Shown here one piece after another: positions 26,451 to 35,750 of a stretch of DNA of 64,000 nt (position 1 is the stretch's first letter; each line of letters opens with the position of its first letter). The stretch is from Flavihumibacter fluminis (lineage in GTDB: Bacteria > Bacteroidota > Bacteroidia > Chitinophagales > Chitinophagaceae), in the NCBI RefSeq assembly GCF_021491375.1, contig NZ_JAKEVY010000001.1, forward strand, positions 310,001 to 374,000, written 5' to 3'. The position numbers and the translations under genes were made by a program. The notes beneath the pieces were generated by a model. It was not told the DNA's origin, made no database searches, and worked only from the letters and a program-made list of their open reading frames with translations.

Positions 26451-27563
26451 CTATTCCCTGGCAAGTTCGCGTACAATTGAATTAAATTTTTCAACTTCTT
26501 CAAAATTCGGACTATGTGCAGATTTTTCGAAGGCAAAGAACTTCTTTTCTGGTGCTTTCAATTGGTCAAAAAAATCTTTGGCAACGGGATAAGGTGTCTG
26601 GTAATCATATAAACCCTGAAGAATATAAACAGGAACTTGAATGCTATCAATTTCATTAAAAAGATTCGTATCGATTACCTCTTTCCATAAATACTTGGCT
26701 GAAAAATCACTGCCTTTTAAGTAGTTTAATTTTTCTTCAATTGTGTATTCATGAGTAAGAAAAATCATCTTTACTAAGGGTAATATTCCCCTCACTTCTC
26801 GCATTGCACCACCACCAAACTTCATAACATAATTTCTCTCAATACCGATGTAGCCATCCCAAGCTGCATTGAATTCATCTAAATCAGCATAATTATCAGA
26901 ATGTTTAGGGAAATTTAAATTAGCCAAATCATTGATGCCGGCTATATCATTTTGTAATTGAGCCTGTTTTTTAACCCATTCAAATGAAACAAGTTCCCCC
27001 TCATATTGGTCTCCAATTTGTCCCACACCAAAATAGGCGTGGAAAAGTTCCGGATATTTGTTGGCCGTTAAAATCCCGAGTAGAGACCCCCAGGAATGTC
27101 CCATGATATAAATCTTGTCTTTTTTGAATCGTTTGGTAAGGTATTGGCTGAGTTCACCTGCATCTAAAATAAATTGATCCAAATTCATTGACTCAGGTAG
27201 CACATCTGGGCTATAGGATTTGCCTGCTCCTCTTTGTTCCCAGTATACCATAACAAAGTCATTTTCAATTAATCTGTTTGTTTCTTTCATCATTCCAATT
27301 TCCGGGCCTCCCGGACCTCCATGTACAAACAACATTACAGGTTTGGTTGAATCGACACCCCGAATTATTATATATTGTTTCAAACCTCCAATTTGAAGCG
27401 TATCGATGGTTGAAATGCTACCTGAAATTATCTTAGCACTTTTATCAATAATAGGATCTGCTTCTCCAGGGCTATTAATCCACCATGCAGTCACAAGACA
27501 CAAAATCAGTATCAAGATTGATAAGACTAGATATAGAACAACCTTCAATGTTTTTCTAATCAT
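26451..27563 (-). CDS. Alpha/beta hydrolase (prolyl aminopeptidase-like)
   Basis: A 370-residue protein with an N-terminal membrane anchor or signal segment (residues ~8-30). The fold is alpha/beta hydrolase: oxyanion motif FVHGGPGGPE (about residue 79), then MVYWEQRGAGKSY, nucleophile elbow GHSWGS (serine around residue 156), acid region YILQGLYDYQTP and the catalytic histidine in FEKSAHSPNFEE. HGGPG and DQRGxGxS-like blocks are typical of S33 proline iminopeptidases. It should act outside the cytoplasm on a short peptide or ester. Confidence 0.82.
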   Translation of the reverse strand: MIRKTLKVVLYLVLSILILILCLVTAWWINSPGEADPIIDKSAKIISGSISTIDTLQIGGLKQYIIIRGVDSTKPVMLFVHGGPGGPEIGMMKETNRLIENDFVMVYWEQRGAGKSYSPDVLPESMNLDQFILDAGELSQYLTKRFKKDKIYIMGHSWGSLLGILTANKYPELFHAYFGVGQIGDQYEGELVSFEWVKKQAQLQNDIAGINDLANLNFPKHSDNYADLDEFNAAWDGYIGIERNYVMKFGGGAMREVRGILPLVKMIFLTHEYTIEEKLNYLKGSDFSAKYLWKEVIDTNLFNEIDSIQVPVYILQGLYDYQTPYPVAKDFFDQLKAPEKKFFAFEKSAHSPNFEEVEKFNSIVRELARE

Positions 27564-27675
27564 GTGTTACTACTATTTTGAATTTGTCATTTTATCACAA
27601 TAATAGCCGTTCACTTCTTTGTCAAAGCGCAGGACCATGGTTCTGTCGGAGCTACAGATTGACGTGGCACTAACC

Positions 27676-28428
27676 TTATTCCCGTATTCTAAATACAATC
27701 GGAAGAATAAAATACATCTTCACCAGCCTGTCGTCCTGAATTGCCGGTATCCATTTCGGCATCTTGGTTACCAGGCGAATGGCCTCTTGATCCAGCGAGG
27801 GGTCAATAGGTTTGACTACAAAAATATCTTCTAAACTCCCATCCTTCGCAATGGTGAATTTCACTCTCACAGTACCTTGTATTCCTTGAACTTTAGCCAG
27901 CTGCGGGTACCGAAGATTCCTCGACAGGTATCTCCGCAAACTGTCCATCCCGCCGGGATAACTGGCAGTTTTTTCAAATTCAAACCAGGTGGTATCCGCC
28001 CCGTCTATACCATAACAGTTGCCGGAGATGAATTTTCCATTTTCATAGATATCATGCCTTCTTAACTGACCATTTTCCCAATAAGTTTTCAATGGTCCAT
28101 TGAGCTGGTTCTTTGCGTAGCTCCGTTCCTGCACGATCCGGCCATCGCTATAGCGTATAAAAGCACCTTCCAGCACCCTGTTCGGTGAATAAGGATAGAA
28201 ATTCATTTCTTCCAGTAGGGTGCCATCTTTTAAGTAACGTACCAGTTTTACCTTCTGCGTATCGGCCTTGTCTTTGTACACCACATTATACCGTTCAGCA
28301 GAATCTCTGATAGAAACTTCTTTACCTATTTTTGAGAACCATATCGTATCCTGGGAATAAACAGGGGATGACACCCCCAAAATCATAGCTACCACCACTT
28401 GTAGCAAAAGGAAAACCTTGGATTTCAT
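27676..28428 (-). CDS. Energy-transducer TonB-like protein with toxin_15/MORN-type strands
   Basis: A 250-residue protein with a signal peptide (cleavage near VYSQ, residue 25). The central part has repeated short strands (GAFIRYSDGRIVQERSYAKN, GPLKTYWENGQLRRHDIYEN) like MORN/antitoxin-type repeats. The C-terminal ~85 residues are a TonB C-terminal domain: RYPQLAKVQGIQGTVRVKFT and the P-K-W-I-P-A block. There is no N-terminal membrane anchor of the classical type, so it is a periplasmic TonB-domain protein common in Bacteroidota. Its receptor partner is unknown. Confidence 0.8.
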   Translation of the reverse strand: MKSKVFLLLQVVVAMILGVSSPVYSQDTIWFSKIGKEVSIRDSAERYNVVYKDKADTQKVKLVRYLKDGTLLEEMNFYPYSPNRVLEGAFIRYSDGRIVQERSYAKNQLNGPLKTYWENGQLRRHDIYENGKFISGNCYGIDGADTTWFEFEKTASYPGGMDSLRRYLSRNLRYPQLAKVQGIQGTVRVKFTIAKDGSLEDIFVVKPIDPSLDQEAIRLVTKMPKWIPAIQDDRLVKMYFILPIVFRIRE

Positions 28429-28506
28429 TTACTTTTAAAAATCTTTTGTTTACAATTTTAATACTAACAGTCCTGGTACTCCTTACCTTAAGGTAAGTTC
28501 CGGCTC

Positions 28507-30279
28507 CTATTTTACTATTTTTTTAAGCGTAAAGGTTCCATTGGGCTGAGTAAGATAACAAACCTTTACATTTCCTTTCTCATCCAACTCAAATCGGGCA
28601 CTGAATCCGGTTAAACCTTTCAGGTTGAAGGTATTTTCCCTGACAGGCTCCAGCTCGTATTCCGGTTGTCCGGGTACAATAGCCTTTAATACGCCCCGTG
28701 CATCTCTATAAACTTTAAATCGCAAACCGGATAATTCATAGTCACCTTCGTACTTCTGTAAGCCCTCAGAGGATAGAGTTACAGGAACCACCTCCTTTTT
28801 AAATTCTATAGGCTGAATGCCTTCCTCAATTGGGACTGTCAGAGCCGTGATGGCACCATCCGCTGCAATCTTAAACTCGCCATTCAGGGCCTCGCTGCCG
28901 TCAAACACATCTGCATCTATAGAAAACCTGAAATGATTGTAATTCAGATGCTGAATGTTAAGCTTCCATCGATTAAAGGTGCCTGTCAGCTCCTCTTTAT
29001 CAGCCTGGATGATAATATTTCCATACCCCTTGTTTGTATACGTTCCGTTATACTTATCCAGGGCTAGAGATGGCTTTACGGTTTCTGTATTCCCTGTTTC
29101 TACTGCTGACTTACTGGCAACCGGTTGTTTAAAGAGCGCATTCCAATCACGGAAGCCGGCTCCAATCATCCTGTCAAGTATTAAATTGCTTAGGATACGG
29201 GGTACGGGGGAATTGTTTTGATTGACTGCTATATAAATGCCAATACTATCTGTTGGCATAAAAGAAGTAAAGGAACTGAAGCCATTGATATTACCTCCAT
29301 GACCAACCCCGTATCGTCCTCTGTAGCTGGCAACATACCACCCAAGGCCGTAATTAAACAGGTAATAGTCGGACATTTGTTTAGACGGCAGGTTGGGCGA
29401 TGCAATCATTTGCGAACTGATGGCCTCCTGATAAAAGTTGGAGGATATAATTTCTTTCCCTTCAAACTTCCCCTGGTTCGTCCATAGGAGTAACCAGTTG
29501 GCCATATCTTTTGCGGTAGATACGATTCCACCACAGGGCGCCACCCCTTGCATCGATGTTGTCAAAAATTCCACCCGCTTTATGTTGTCATTTTTATACA
29601 CGTATCCGTAAGAAAAATCCCCCTCCTTGCCCATGGCCCCTGTTGTAGAGTTCTTCATTGCCAGGGTTGAAAACAATTTCTCCTCGATGAGTTCCTCCCA
29701 GCTTTTACCGTACTGTTTCTCCAATAACCTGCCGACTGCCATATACATATAGTTGTTGTACTGGAAACTTTGCCTTACCGGAGCCGATGCTTCCAAATAA
29801 CGAATATTGTGTACTAGATCCTCCCTGGTGGTTGCAGCGCCACTGTACCAGGAAAAATCATGCCTTGGCAGACCAGTACGGTGACAAAGCATATCCCTAA
29901 GCGTTACACTGGAGGTGAGTGTATTGTCCATAAAGCTTAATTCCGGGAAATAGCTTGCGACAGGCGCATCCAGATCGATTCCTTTTTCCCTGATAGCAAA
30001 GCCCACTAAGGATGCCGTAAATGCCTTTGTGCAACTCCCGATAGCAAATTGTGTAGTTTCAGTAACCGGCTTTTTATTCTCAACATCCCGGTACCCATAG
30101 CCCTTTGTCAGTACAACTTTACCTTTTTCCACGATGGCAATAGACAGTCCGGGTACCTTCCATTCCTGCAGGATCCGGGTAATCATGGTATCTAATCCAG
30201 CCAGCCGGTTCTCTTTTTTCTGACCGGAAGCATAAAAAAACAAGACACAAAAAAGCAATACCGAAGACAAATACTTCAT
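28507..30279 (-). CDS. Serine hydrolase, class C beta-lactamase family
   Basis: A 590-residue protein with a signal peptide (MKYLSSVLLFCVLFFYASG). Residues ~25-380 form the beta-lactamase/DD-peptidase fold: GSCTKAFT gives the S-x-x-K nucleophile, QYNNYMYMAVG the Y-x-N motif and GVGHGGNINGFSS the H-G-G third motif. The C-terminal ~200 residues hold two DUF3471-like beta-barrel units. Many such proteins are peptidases or esterases and not resistance enzymes. It is the single gene between the TonB-domain gene and the AraC regulator. Confidence 0.85.
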   Translation of the reverse strand: MKYLSSVLLFCVLFFYASGQKKENRLAGLDTMITRILQEWKVPGLSIAIVEKGKVVLTKGYGYRDVENKKPVTETTQFAIGSCTKAFTASLVGFAIREKGIDLDAPVASYFPELSFMDNTLTSSVTLRDMLCHRTGLPRHDFSWYSGAATTREDLVHNIRYLEASAPVRQSFQYNNYMYMAVGRLLEKQYGKSWEELIEEKLFSTLAMKNSTTGAMGKEGDFSYGYVYKNDNIKRVEFLTTSMQGVAPCGGIVSTAKDMANWLLLWTNQGKFEGKEIISSNFYQEAISSQMIASPNLPSKQMSDYYLFNYGLGWYVASYRGRYGVGHGGNINGFSSFTSFMPTDSIGIYIAVNQNNSPVPRILSNLILDRMIGAGFRDWNALFKQPVASKSAVETGNTETVKPSLALDKYNGTYTNKGYGNIIIQADKEELTGTFNRWKLNIQHLNYNHFRFSIDADVFDGSEALNGEFKIAADGAITALTVPIEEGIQPIEFKKEVVPVTLSSEGLQKYEGDYELSGLRFKVYRDARGVLKAIVPGQPEYELEPVRENTFNLKGLTGFSARFELDEKGNVKVCYLTQPNGTFTLKKIVK

Positions 30280-30402
30280 AAACAGGTTATTTATTTTTAC
30301 GTAATAAGGGAGCGTTTACTACGCAAAGATGGATGGCGTCCACCTGAATGAAGGGTTATCTTATAAGTACGGACATCAATAATTTAACTGAGAATGAATG
30401 AC

Positions 30403-31536
30403 TTAGACTGAACCGTCTTTGTCAGCAATTGAAGCAAGATATTCAGAGGGGGATAGTCCCGTTGCTTTCTTAAAGTTTTTATTGAAAGAAGACTTGGAGT
30501 TAAATCCACAATCGTAGGCCAGGCTCATGATGGTAAATTGCCTGCTTTCCGGCAGTGCTGCCAATCGCTTAAATTCCTCTACCCGTAAGCTATTGATATA
30601 CTCAAAAAATGGCTTTCCTTCTATTTCATTGATCACCTGCGACAAGTAATTGGGATGCACATTGATTTTATCTGCCAGTATCGAAAGTGATAATTCCGGT
30701 TCCGTATACAATTTTGCTGACTGCATAAGCTGGACAAGCCGTTGGTGGATCTCCCTGCTCTTTTCTCCTGTAACACCGGAGCTGGCATATTTCCTTCGTG
30801 GGTTATTTTCAATCACTTCAACCGGCACCGGAATTGCAGGTACCGGTGCTGTTTGATACAGATTGGCAGTGGTAAAAATTCCTACCTGTCTGATTCCAAA
30901 ATACCCAAGAAATACAATAAATAGGGCAGCCGCGCCGAAAATATAATAGTCGCTTTTAGTAACTACTATGATCAGCCAAATCGCCGCCAGTCCGTATATA
31001 AAATAGCGAAGCCAGTTCAGGTTGATTCTTTCTTCATAGGAAAACTCCTGACTGATGTTGAGTTTGTGCCTGCGCAGTAACCATAGTGCCCACAATACAT
31101 AAACAAACCCCGACACCTGAAGTAATACAATCCGGAGTAAGTTGGCTCCCTGGTACCCTTCTCCCCCACTTCGTATAAAAGCCAGCTTTCCCTCAGCCGA
31201 TCGTAACAGCACGGGTAAAAAGAATAAAACAGCAACAAGGGCAGGAATAAAATGCAATAGGATCCAGTTCCGATTCCGAGGCAGCTGGTTGGTCATAGCT
31301 GCCGTGTACAGGTACAGCATCGGTCCGTGCAGCATGGGAAAGGGAATACTAGTTCCCAGCAGCCAGTGTACATTTGCTTTAGTAATTGGCTGAATGCTGA
31401 AAATATACAACGTAAGGTGACAACCAATGAGTAAGAGCCAGACAAAAAGAATTTTATCGGCAACTGTCTTTTCCTCTTTAGAGGCCATTAATAAAATAAG
31501 GAGAAGAGTGATTCCTATGCCGATATATGCCAACAT
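30403..31536 (-). CDS. AraC-family regulator with 7-TM sensor domain
   Basis: The protein is 377 residues. The N-terminal ~215 residues contain about seven hydrophobic segments. The C-terminal ~110 residues are an AraC DNA-binding domain (LSILADKINVHPNYLSQVIN, CGFNSKSSFNKNFKKATGLSPSEYL). Membrane-bound AraC proteins of this kind are frequent in Bacteroidota and are thought to sense lipids or envelope signals. The serine hydrolase gene downstream is a possible target. Confidence 0.82.
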   Translation of the reverse strand: MLAYIGIGITLLLILLMASKEEKTVADKILFVWLLLIGCHLTLYIFSIQPITKANVHWLLGTSIPFPMLHGPMLYLYTAAMTNQLPRNRNWILLHFIPALVAVLFFLPVLLRSAEGKLAFIRSGGEGYQGANLLRIVLLQVSGFVYVLWALWLLRRHKLNISQEFSYEERINLNWLRYFIYGLAAIWLIIVVTKSDYYIFGAAALFIVFLGYFGIRQVGIFTTANLYQTAPVPAIPVPVEVIENNPRRKYASSGVTGEKSREIHQRLVQLMQSAKLYTEPELSLSILADKINVHPNYLSQVINEIEGKPFFEYINSLRVEEFKRLAALPESRQFTIMSLAYDCGFNSKSSFNKNFKKATGLSPSEYLASIADKDGSV

Positions 31537-32060
31537 GGGGCTAAGATAAGTTATCTACCAAACAAACAATTTTACTTATTCAGATAGTTAACTGTTTAAT
31601 TATTAATGGTCGCTAATGCATGTAGAGCCATTGAGTACACGAATGGATTTTGTGTCCCAAATTAACTTATGTGGTGGTATTTGTTTCAAATCAGTAATCG
31701 CCTCTGCCGGGACTAAATCTACTGGAAAACAGTCCCGACCTTATTCAGCGTGTTCCCCAACACCAGTTAGCCAGCTATTGGGGTATCAAACCACAATCTT
31801 TAAGCTGATTGAGGGCAAGAAATCTTGAAAAAAAAGAGCTAACGCCGATTTCTTAACTTAAGTCAAAGGTTATTGTATTTAACTAATCCAGTTTTGTAGT
31901 ATCATTTATATGAAAGATATGCAAAAGAGAAATTTATAGATTGGACTTTCCTTTATACTGATTAGCAGTTTACAGGTAAATGCACAAAATTGTACACCCT
32001 GTCTACCTCGAGTTATGTACAAATCAAAAGCCTATTATTTTACCAAATAAATCTACGTAT
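31537..32060. other. Intergenic region, no gene supported
   Basis: A 524-base gap. Several short frames are open but have neither convincing starts nor protein-like composition. A 7-bp inverted repeat CGGGACT/AGTCCCG (31708-31714, 31731-31737) is the only structure I see. The gap serves as promoter region for both the AraC gene and the 32061 gene. Confidence 0.4.
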
Positions 32061-32480
32061 ATGGACAAAATATATTTAATGCCAACACAGGAAGCCGGAC
32101 GAAAATTTGTAATGCGACAGCTACATGGAAATATTGTAATGCTGAACTTACTTCGTTTTCGTAAAACAGCAGACTATTCAGATAATCCTGAACTTATGCC
32201 GAAAGAACCAATAAGTGGAAAACAGGCATATCAACTTTATATTGAACATACGTTGCCATTTTTGAATCAGTCGGGTGGAGAAATTCTATTTATGGGGGAA
32301 GGTGGAGATTTTTTAATTGGACCCGAAAATGAACATTGGGACGCTGTATTGTTAGTAAAACAAAATAGTGTGAACAGTTTTTTAGCTTTTGAATCAAATA
32401 AAGAATATATGAAAGGAATTGGTCATAGAACAGCAGCTTTAGCAGATTCAAGACTTTTACCAATAGTTGAAACAAAATGA
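32061..32480 (+). CDS. DUF1330-like protein
   Basis: From the ATG at 32061 it is 139 residues. It contains the DUF1330-type dimeric alpha+beta pattern: VMLNLLRFRKTADYSDNPE, SGKQAYQLYIEHTLPFLNQS, GGEILFMGEGG and a final block with ALADSRLLPIVE. Family members resemble ferredoxin-like dimeric proteins of unknown function. The frame extends 27 codons upstream, but that part is not conserved-looking and lacks a ribosome-binding signal. It is followed by a GNAT gene in the same direction. Confidence 0.75.
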   Translation: MDKIYLMPTQEAGRKFVMRQLHGNIVMLNLLRFRKTADYSDNPELMPKEPISGKQAYQLYIEHTLPFLNQSGGEILFMGEGGDFLIGPENEHWDAVLLVKQNSVNSFLAFESNKEYMKGIGHRTAALADSRLLPIVETK

Positions 32481-32571
32481 TTTTTAAATTACCCGACATC
32501 ACAAATATGTATACTGTTCGCACTCATTGTAAAATACGTCTAACAATTCATTGAAAATAATCTATTTTACT

Positions 32572-33123
32572 ATGGAATTTCTAAACATAGTAACTCCACG
32601 ACTGAATATTCGCCACCTTAAACTCAAAGATTTAACTGATTTTCATATTTATCGCTCAAATCCAGAGGTTGTAAAATATCAGGGCTTTGATGTTTTTACA
32701 CTCGAACAAGCGAAACATTTTATTCAAGACAATACTGCAAAGCATTTTGGAAATGCAGGCGAATGGGTACAATACGGAATTGAATATATTGAAACAAGTC
32801 AACTTATTGGCGACTGTGCAATTAAACTTGACCAGAACGACACAAGAATTGCAGAAATCGGAATAACAATTTCACATCTTAATCAAAAAAAAGGGTATGC
32901 AAAAGAAGTTCTTATTGGAATTTTGAGATTCTTGTTTGAAACAAAAAAAATACACCGGGTTTTTGCAAGAGTAGATACAGAAAATACTGCTTCAGTCAAT
33001 TTATTGAAAAGTATAGGATTTAGACTAGAAGGACACTTTATTGAGAATATTTTCTTCAACGGAAAATGGGGAAGTGAATTTCAATATGCAATGTTAAGAC
33101 GAGAATGGAACAGTAGAGCGTAA
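32572..33123 (+). CDS. GNAT N-acetyltransferase (RimJ/RimL type)
   Basis: From the ATG at 32572 it is 183 residues. It starts VTPRLNIRHLKLKDLTDFHI, the RimJ/RimL-type opening, and carries the acetyl-CoA motif as the HLNQKKGYAKEVLIGIL block, then RVFARVDTENTASVNLLKSIGFRLEGHF, typical of protein or small-molecule N-acetyltransferases of this branch. The substrate is unknown. It probably shares a transcript with the DUF1330-like gene 90 bases upstream. Confidence 0.82.
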   Translation: MEFLNIVTPRLNIRHLKLKDLTDFHIYRSNPEVVKYQGFDVFTLEQAKHFIQDNTAKHFGNAGEWVQYGIEYIETSQLIGDCAIKLDQNDTRIAEIGITISHLNQKKGYAKEVLIGILRFLFETKKIHRVFARVDTENTASVNLLKSIGFRLEGHFIENIFFNGKWGSEFQYAMLRREWNSRA

Positions 33124-33434
33124 TATCATAATATGAACATTTAACAACGAACATCTTCGAAGCCATCATTTTTGGCAGCTACAGAGTCCACTAAACATAC
33201 AGTAAATAACTATTTCTTATCCTAAGTCAATAAATTTCACATTCACTAAATCTACTTTTGAAGTAATAATTACTATAAATAAGAAATGCTAGAAAAGTTG
33301 TATTCATTGGCATTATTCTACAGTTGACAAGTTCCCCCATACTCAAATCATACAACATTTTTAGGTGAGCAAGCCTTGTATTTTGGATACACGTCTTTAT
33401 GCATATTTAACAGAAAAAAATAATACATACTAAA
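33124..33434. other. Intergenic region, promoter likely, no gene
   Basis: A gap of about 310 bases that is AT-rich and has no protein-like frame. TATTTTG near 33380 in CCTTGTATTTTGG resembles a -7 box and may drive the lipoprotein gene at 33435. Confidence 0.35.
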
Positions 33435-33806
33435 ATGAAAAGAATAAGCCTCTTTTTCGTCTTCTTATTGCCGCTGGCATTTCTTAGTTCTTGTGGCTTC
33501 GGTACTGCCGTTGTTTCCAACCACAATCAAAACGTAACTGAAGTACACTTAAGTGGGAATAACTACAAAATAATTGATCAGGTAAGTGGAAGTTCGGAGG
33601 CATCTTATGTATTGGCAATCGGCTCTATGAATAAAAGACAATTATACGAAAATGCATACTCATCCATGTTGAAGAAAGCTAATTTACTGAATGGTTCCAA
33701 AGCCATAATAAACGTGCTAACTGAACAACATTACAGTGGTTTTGCTCCTTTTTTTGTAAGAAGAACTGTAACTGTAAGCGCTCAGGTAATTGAATTTACA
33801 AGATAA
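33435..33806 (+). CDS. DUF6567-like lipoprotein
   Basis: A 123-residue protein with a lipobox (FLSSC, about residue 20). The mature domain is small, with VHLSGNNYKIIDQVSGSSEA and ALNGSKAIINVL-like blocks characteristic of DUF6567 lipoproteins common in Bacteroidota (a YbjQ/TRAPP-like fold has been suggested for similar small proteins). The function is unknown. It should be lipid-anchored in the envelope. Confidence 0.7.
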   Translation: MKRISLFFVFLLPLAFLSSCGFGTAVVSNHNQNVTEVHLSGNNYKIIDQVSGSSEASYVLAIGSMNKRQLYENAYSSMLKKANLLNGSKAIINVLTEQHYSGFAPFFVRRTVTVSAQVIEFTR

Positions 33807-33857
33807 AATTTCATTAGGTAACACTTTGCCAGTGTATCTAGTCAATTTAAAGCATCC

Positions 33858-33885
33858 CTGGTAGACCAGGTACCAGGTCTACCAG
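33858..33885 (+). other. Perfect 10-bp-arm hairpin
   Basis: CTGGTAGACC (33858-33867) and GGTCTACCAG (33876-33885) form a 10-bp perfect inverted repeat with an 8-base centre that itself contains GGTACC. It follows the lipoprotein gene by ~50 bases but has no T tract, so it is more like an operator, processing site or REP-like element than a standard terminator. Confidence 0.45.
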
Positions 33886-33979
33886 CAGGAACTCTACAGT
33901 AACCTTCATGGAAAAATGCGATTTTTAGTCGGCAACGATAGATCCTGTTTCCAAGTTTAAATAGCCATGACGCGTGTGA

Positions 33980-34243
33980 TTATAAACGACAGTAGGTTAT
34001 TAAGCTTGTAGTGCCTAAGGACTGCAGTAAACTTCCAAAGCTGATAAAACCATCCAGCTGTTTGTTTCGGTAATTCCGGACACCAATATAAATAAGCGAA
34101 AAAACAACCACCATTACGCTATACCCAACAAATTCACTCCCTTTCAGATCCGGGTTATGATACATCCAATAAACCATAAACCCGATATTGGCACAAAACA
34201 CTAAACCGATGATGATACCAAAAACCAATACAATTTTTTTCAT
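33980..34243 (-). CDS. Truncated DUF4199-like membrane protein
   Basis: The protein is 87 residues. The first ~65 match the start of DUF4199 proteins (MKKIVLVFGIIIGLVFC, MVYWMYHNPDLKGSEFVGYS, GVRNYRNKQLDGFISFG). Family members normally continue for ~100 residues with two or more further membrane segments. Here the sequence degenerates after FISFG and stops. It is probably a broken copy. A start and a reasonable reading frame remain, so a short product could still be made. Confidence 0.5.
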   Translation of the reverse strand: MKKIVLVFGIIIGLVFCANIGFMVYWMYHNPDLKGSEFVGYSVMVVVFSLIYIGVRNYRNKQLDGFISFGSLLQSLGTTSLITYCRL

Positions 34244-34355
34244 GTGGGATTAAATTTAGAATTGGCTCAAATCTATAGGATCGGGTGCTGCTTACCCTCA
34301 TACTTTAGTACCAAAATTGCTTTTCAGCCGAAATGGCACCAAAGTACGAATGAGC

Positions 34356-34823
34356 TTATTCTATGATTTTCAATTGTTTGGCTTTTGTAATTGCCTGCGT
34401 CCTGCTTTTGACATCCATTTTGAAATAGAGATTGGAGACATGTGTTTTTATCGTGCTAACCGACAGGAAGAGATTGGCTGCGATATCCGCATTGCTATGC
34501 CCTTTCGCCAGGAGTTGCAATACTTCGTACTCCCGATTATTTAAATTGAGTTTTTGAAGTTCAGCCGTGTTGAGGGTAAAGACTTCCGGCGGCTGTACGA
34601 TAATCTCTTTCTCGACAATCAACGTTTCAACTTTGGGCTTCATAATATGCGATGCCACCCAAATCCCCAGGATCGTAAAAAACAGTGCAATAGCACCAAT
34701 GTAGATATCAATCGCATTATCGACGAGAACAAATTTCCATTGCAACCATTTCAGCGCGAAGACCAAAACTGCTAAAATCAGTCCATACAAAATGATATGC
34801 CGAAAATCCTTTAGTTTCTTCAT
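34356..34823 (-). CDS. LuxR-type regulator with N-terminal membrane anchor
   Basis: The protein is 155 residues. Two membrane segments (about residues 11-28 and 38-56) precede a C-terminal LuxR/GerE helix-turn-helix: LNNREYEVLQLLAKGHSNADIAANLFLSVSTIKTHVSNLYFKMDVKSRTQAI. The ATG overlaps the stop of the upstream gene by four bases (ATGA), so the pair is coupled. A membrane-tethered LuxR regulator encoded with a secreted protein suggests envelope sensing with the upstream protein as input. Confidence 0.85.
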   Translation of the reverse strand: MKKLKDFRHIILYGLILAVLVFALKWLQWKFVLVDNAIDIYIGAIALFFTILGIWVASHIMKPKVETLIVEKEIIVQPPEVFTLNTAELQKLNLNNREYEVLQLLAKGHSNADIAANLFLSVSTIKTHVSNLYFKMDVKSRTQAITKAKQLKIIE

Positions 34824-35689
34824 TTTCTATTCAGGGTAAAACTAAAATCTTTATTTCCAATCAGTAAGTGCTGTTTTTCATCCAGAAAATAAAGGATGTT
34901 TTTATCTGCCTGCAGCATTAAAATGGGATCCTGGAGGCCCGGTAACTTAAGTTCGTAAATAACTGCCCTGGGGGATTTTACCAATTGCCAGGTTCCAACT
35001 ACATCCCTAGGCTGATTATCAACAATGTTTCGGGTGGTACAGGTGCTGGGCAAACCTGTTTGGGCGTCTCTGTTTAAGATGAGTCGCCATTTTATTTTAA
35101 AGCAATCGGAGGATGCCTTCATCTCCGGATGCAGCATTGTAATTTCCCGACAAGGAGTACGTCCCTCGAATATCAGTTTTGCTTCATCCGATTGGGCACC
35201 ACTGGATTTGAATGTAGCAACCTCCCCTGCCTCAACGAATTCCCGATTAAGCGTATAACTCCAGCCTGCATTCCCAACCAGGAGTTGGCTTTGACCATCC
35301 AGCATATGGAATAGATTGGTACTTATAGCCACCAGGTTCAGCATTGCTGTACCGTCCTTACTCTTTAGGGTATAGAGTTGTTCCCAGTTTTCGGTAGCTG
35401 AAACCTGGTATTTTCCTTCTATAATTTGGAATATTCCTCCCTGTTTAAAACCCAGAGTATTGGGTTGATTCTTACCGTATTGTATGGTAAGTTGGAACGT
35501 TTCATCCGCTTTCATCAGCAAACTCCATCGAATAAAATCGATCACTGCATCTGCTTTTATACCCAGCATCTTTTTAATAGCACTATCACCAGGTGTACTA
35601 CCTACTAAATTAAAAGCTGATCTATCAATTGATAGACTACCGGAAATAGCCATACTAACTACAAGTAGTAATATAACATGACTTTTCAC
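34820..35689 (-). CDS. Secreted protein with internal repeat, partner of LuxR regulator
   Basis: A 289-residue protein with a signal peptide (cleavage near residue 20). The sequence contains two related halves: LFHMLDGQSQLLVGNAGWSYTLNR near residue 130 and LYFLDEKQHLLIGNKDFSFTLNR at the very end. Each is preceded by a strand-rich stretch with GKYQV / VGTWQLV, so the protein is probably two copies of a lipocalin-like or NlpE-like beta unit. It overlaps the LuxR gene by four bases. A role as periplasmic signal receiver is inferred from context only. Confidence 0.65.
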   Translation of the reverse strand: MKSHVILLLVVSMAISGSLSIDRSAFNLVGSTPGDSAIKKMLGIKADAVIDFIRWSLLMKADETFQLTIQYGKNQPNTLGFKQGGIFQIIEGKYQVSATENWEQLYTLKSKDGTAMLNLVAISTNLFHMLDGQSQLLVGNAGWSYTLNREFVEAGEVATFKSSGAQSDEAKLIFEGRTPCREITMLHPEMKASSDCFKIKWRLILNRDAQTGLPSTCTTRNIVDNQPRDVVGTWQLVKSPRAVIYELKLPGLQDPILMLQADKNILYFLDEKQHLLIGNKDFSFTLNRK

Positions 35690-35750
35690 TGGTTGGCTAT
35701 TTTAGTGTTCCCCAATTTACAAAAACCATTGCACATAAAAACCCGCCCTT

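Noticed and set aside
31616-31828. 70-codon frame on the plus strand in the gap after the AraC gene
   Set aside because: No ribosome-binding signal, no family resemblance and low-complexity composition; treated as non-coding.
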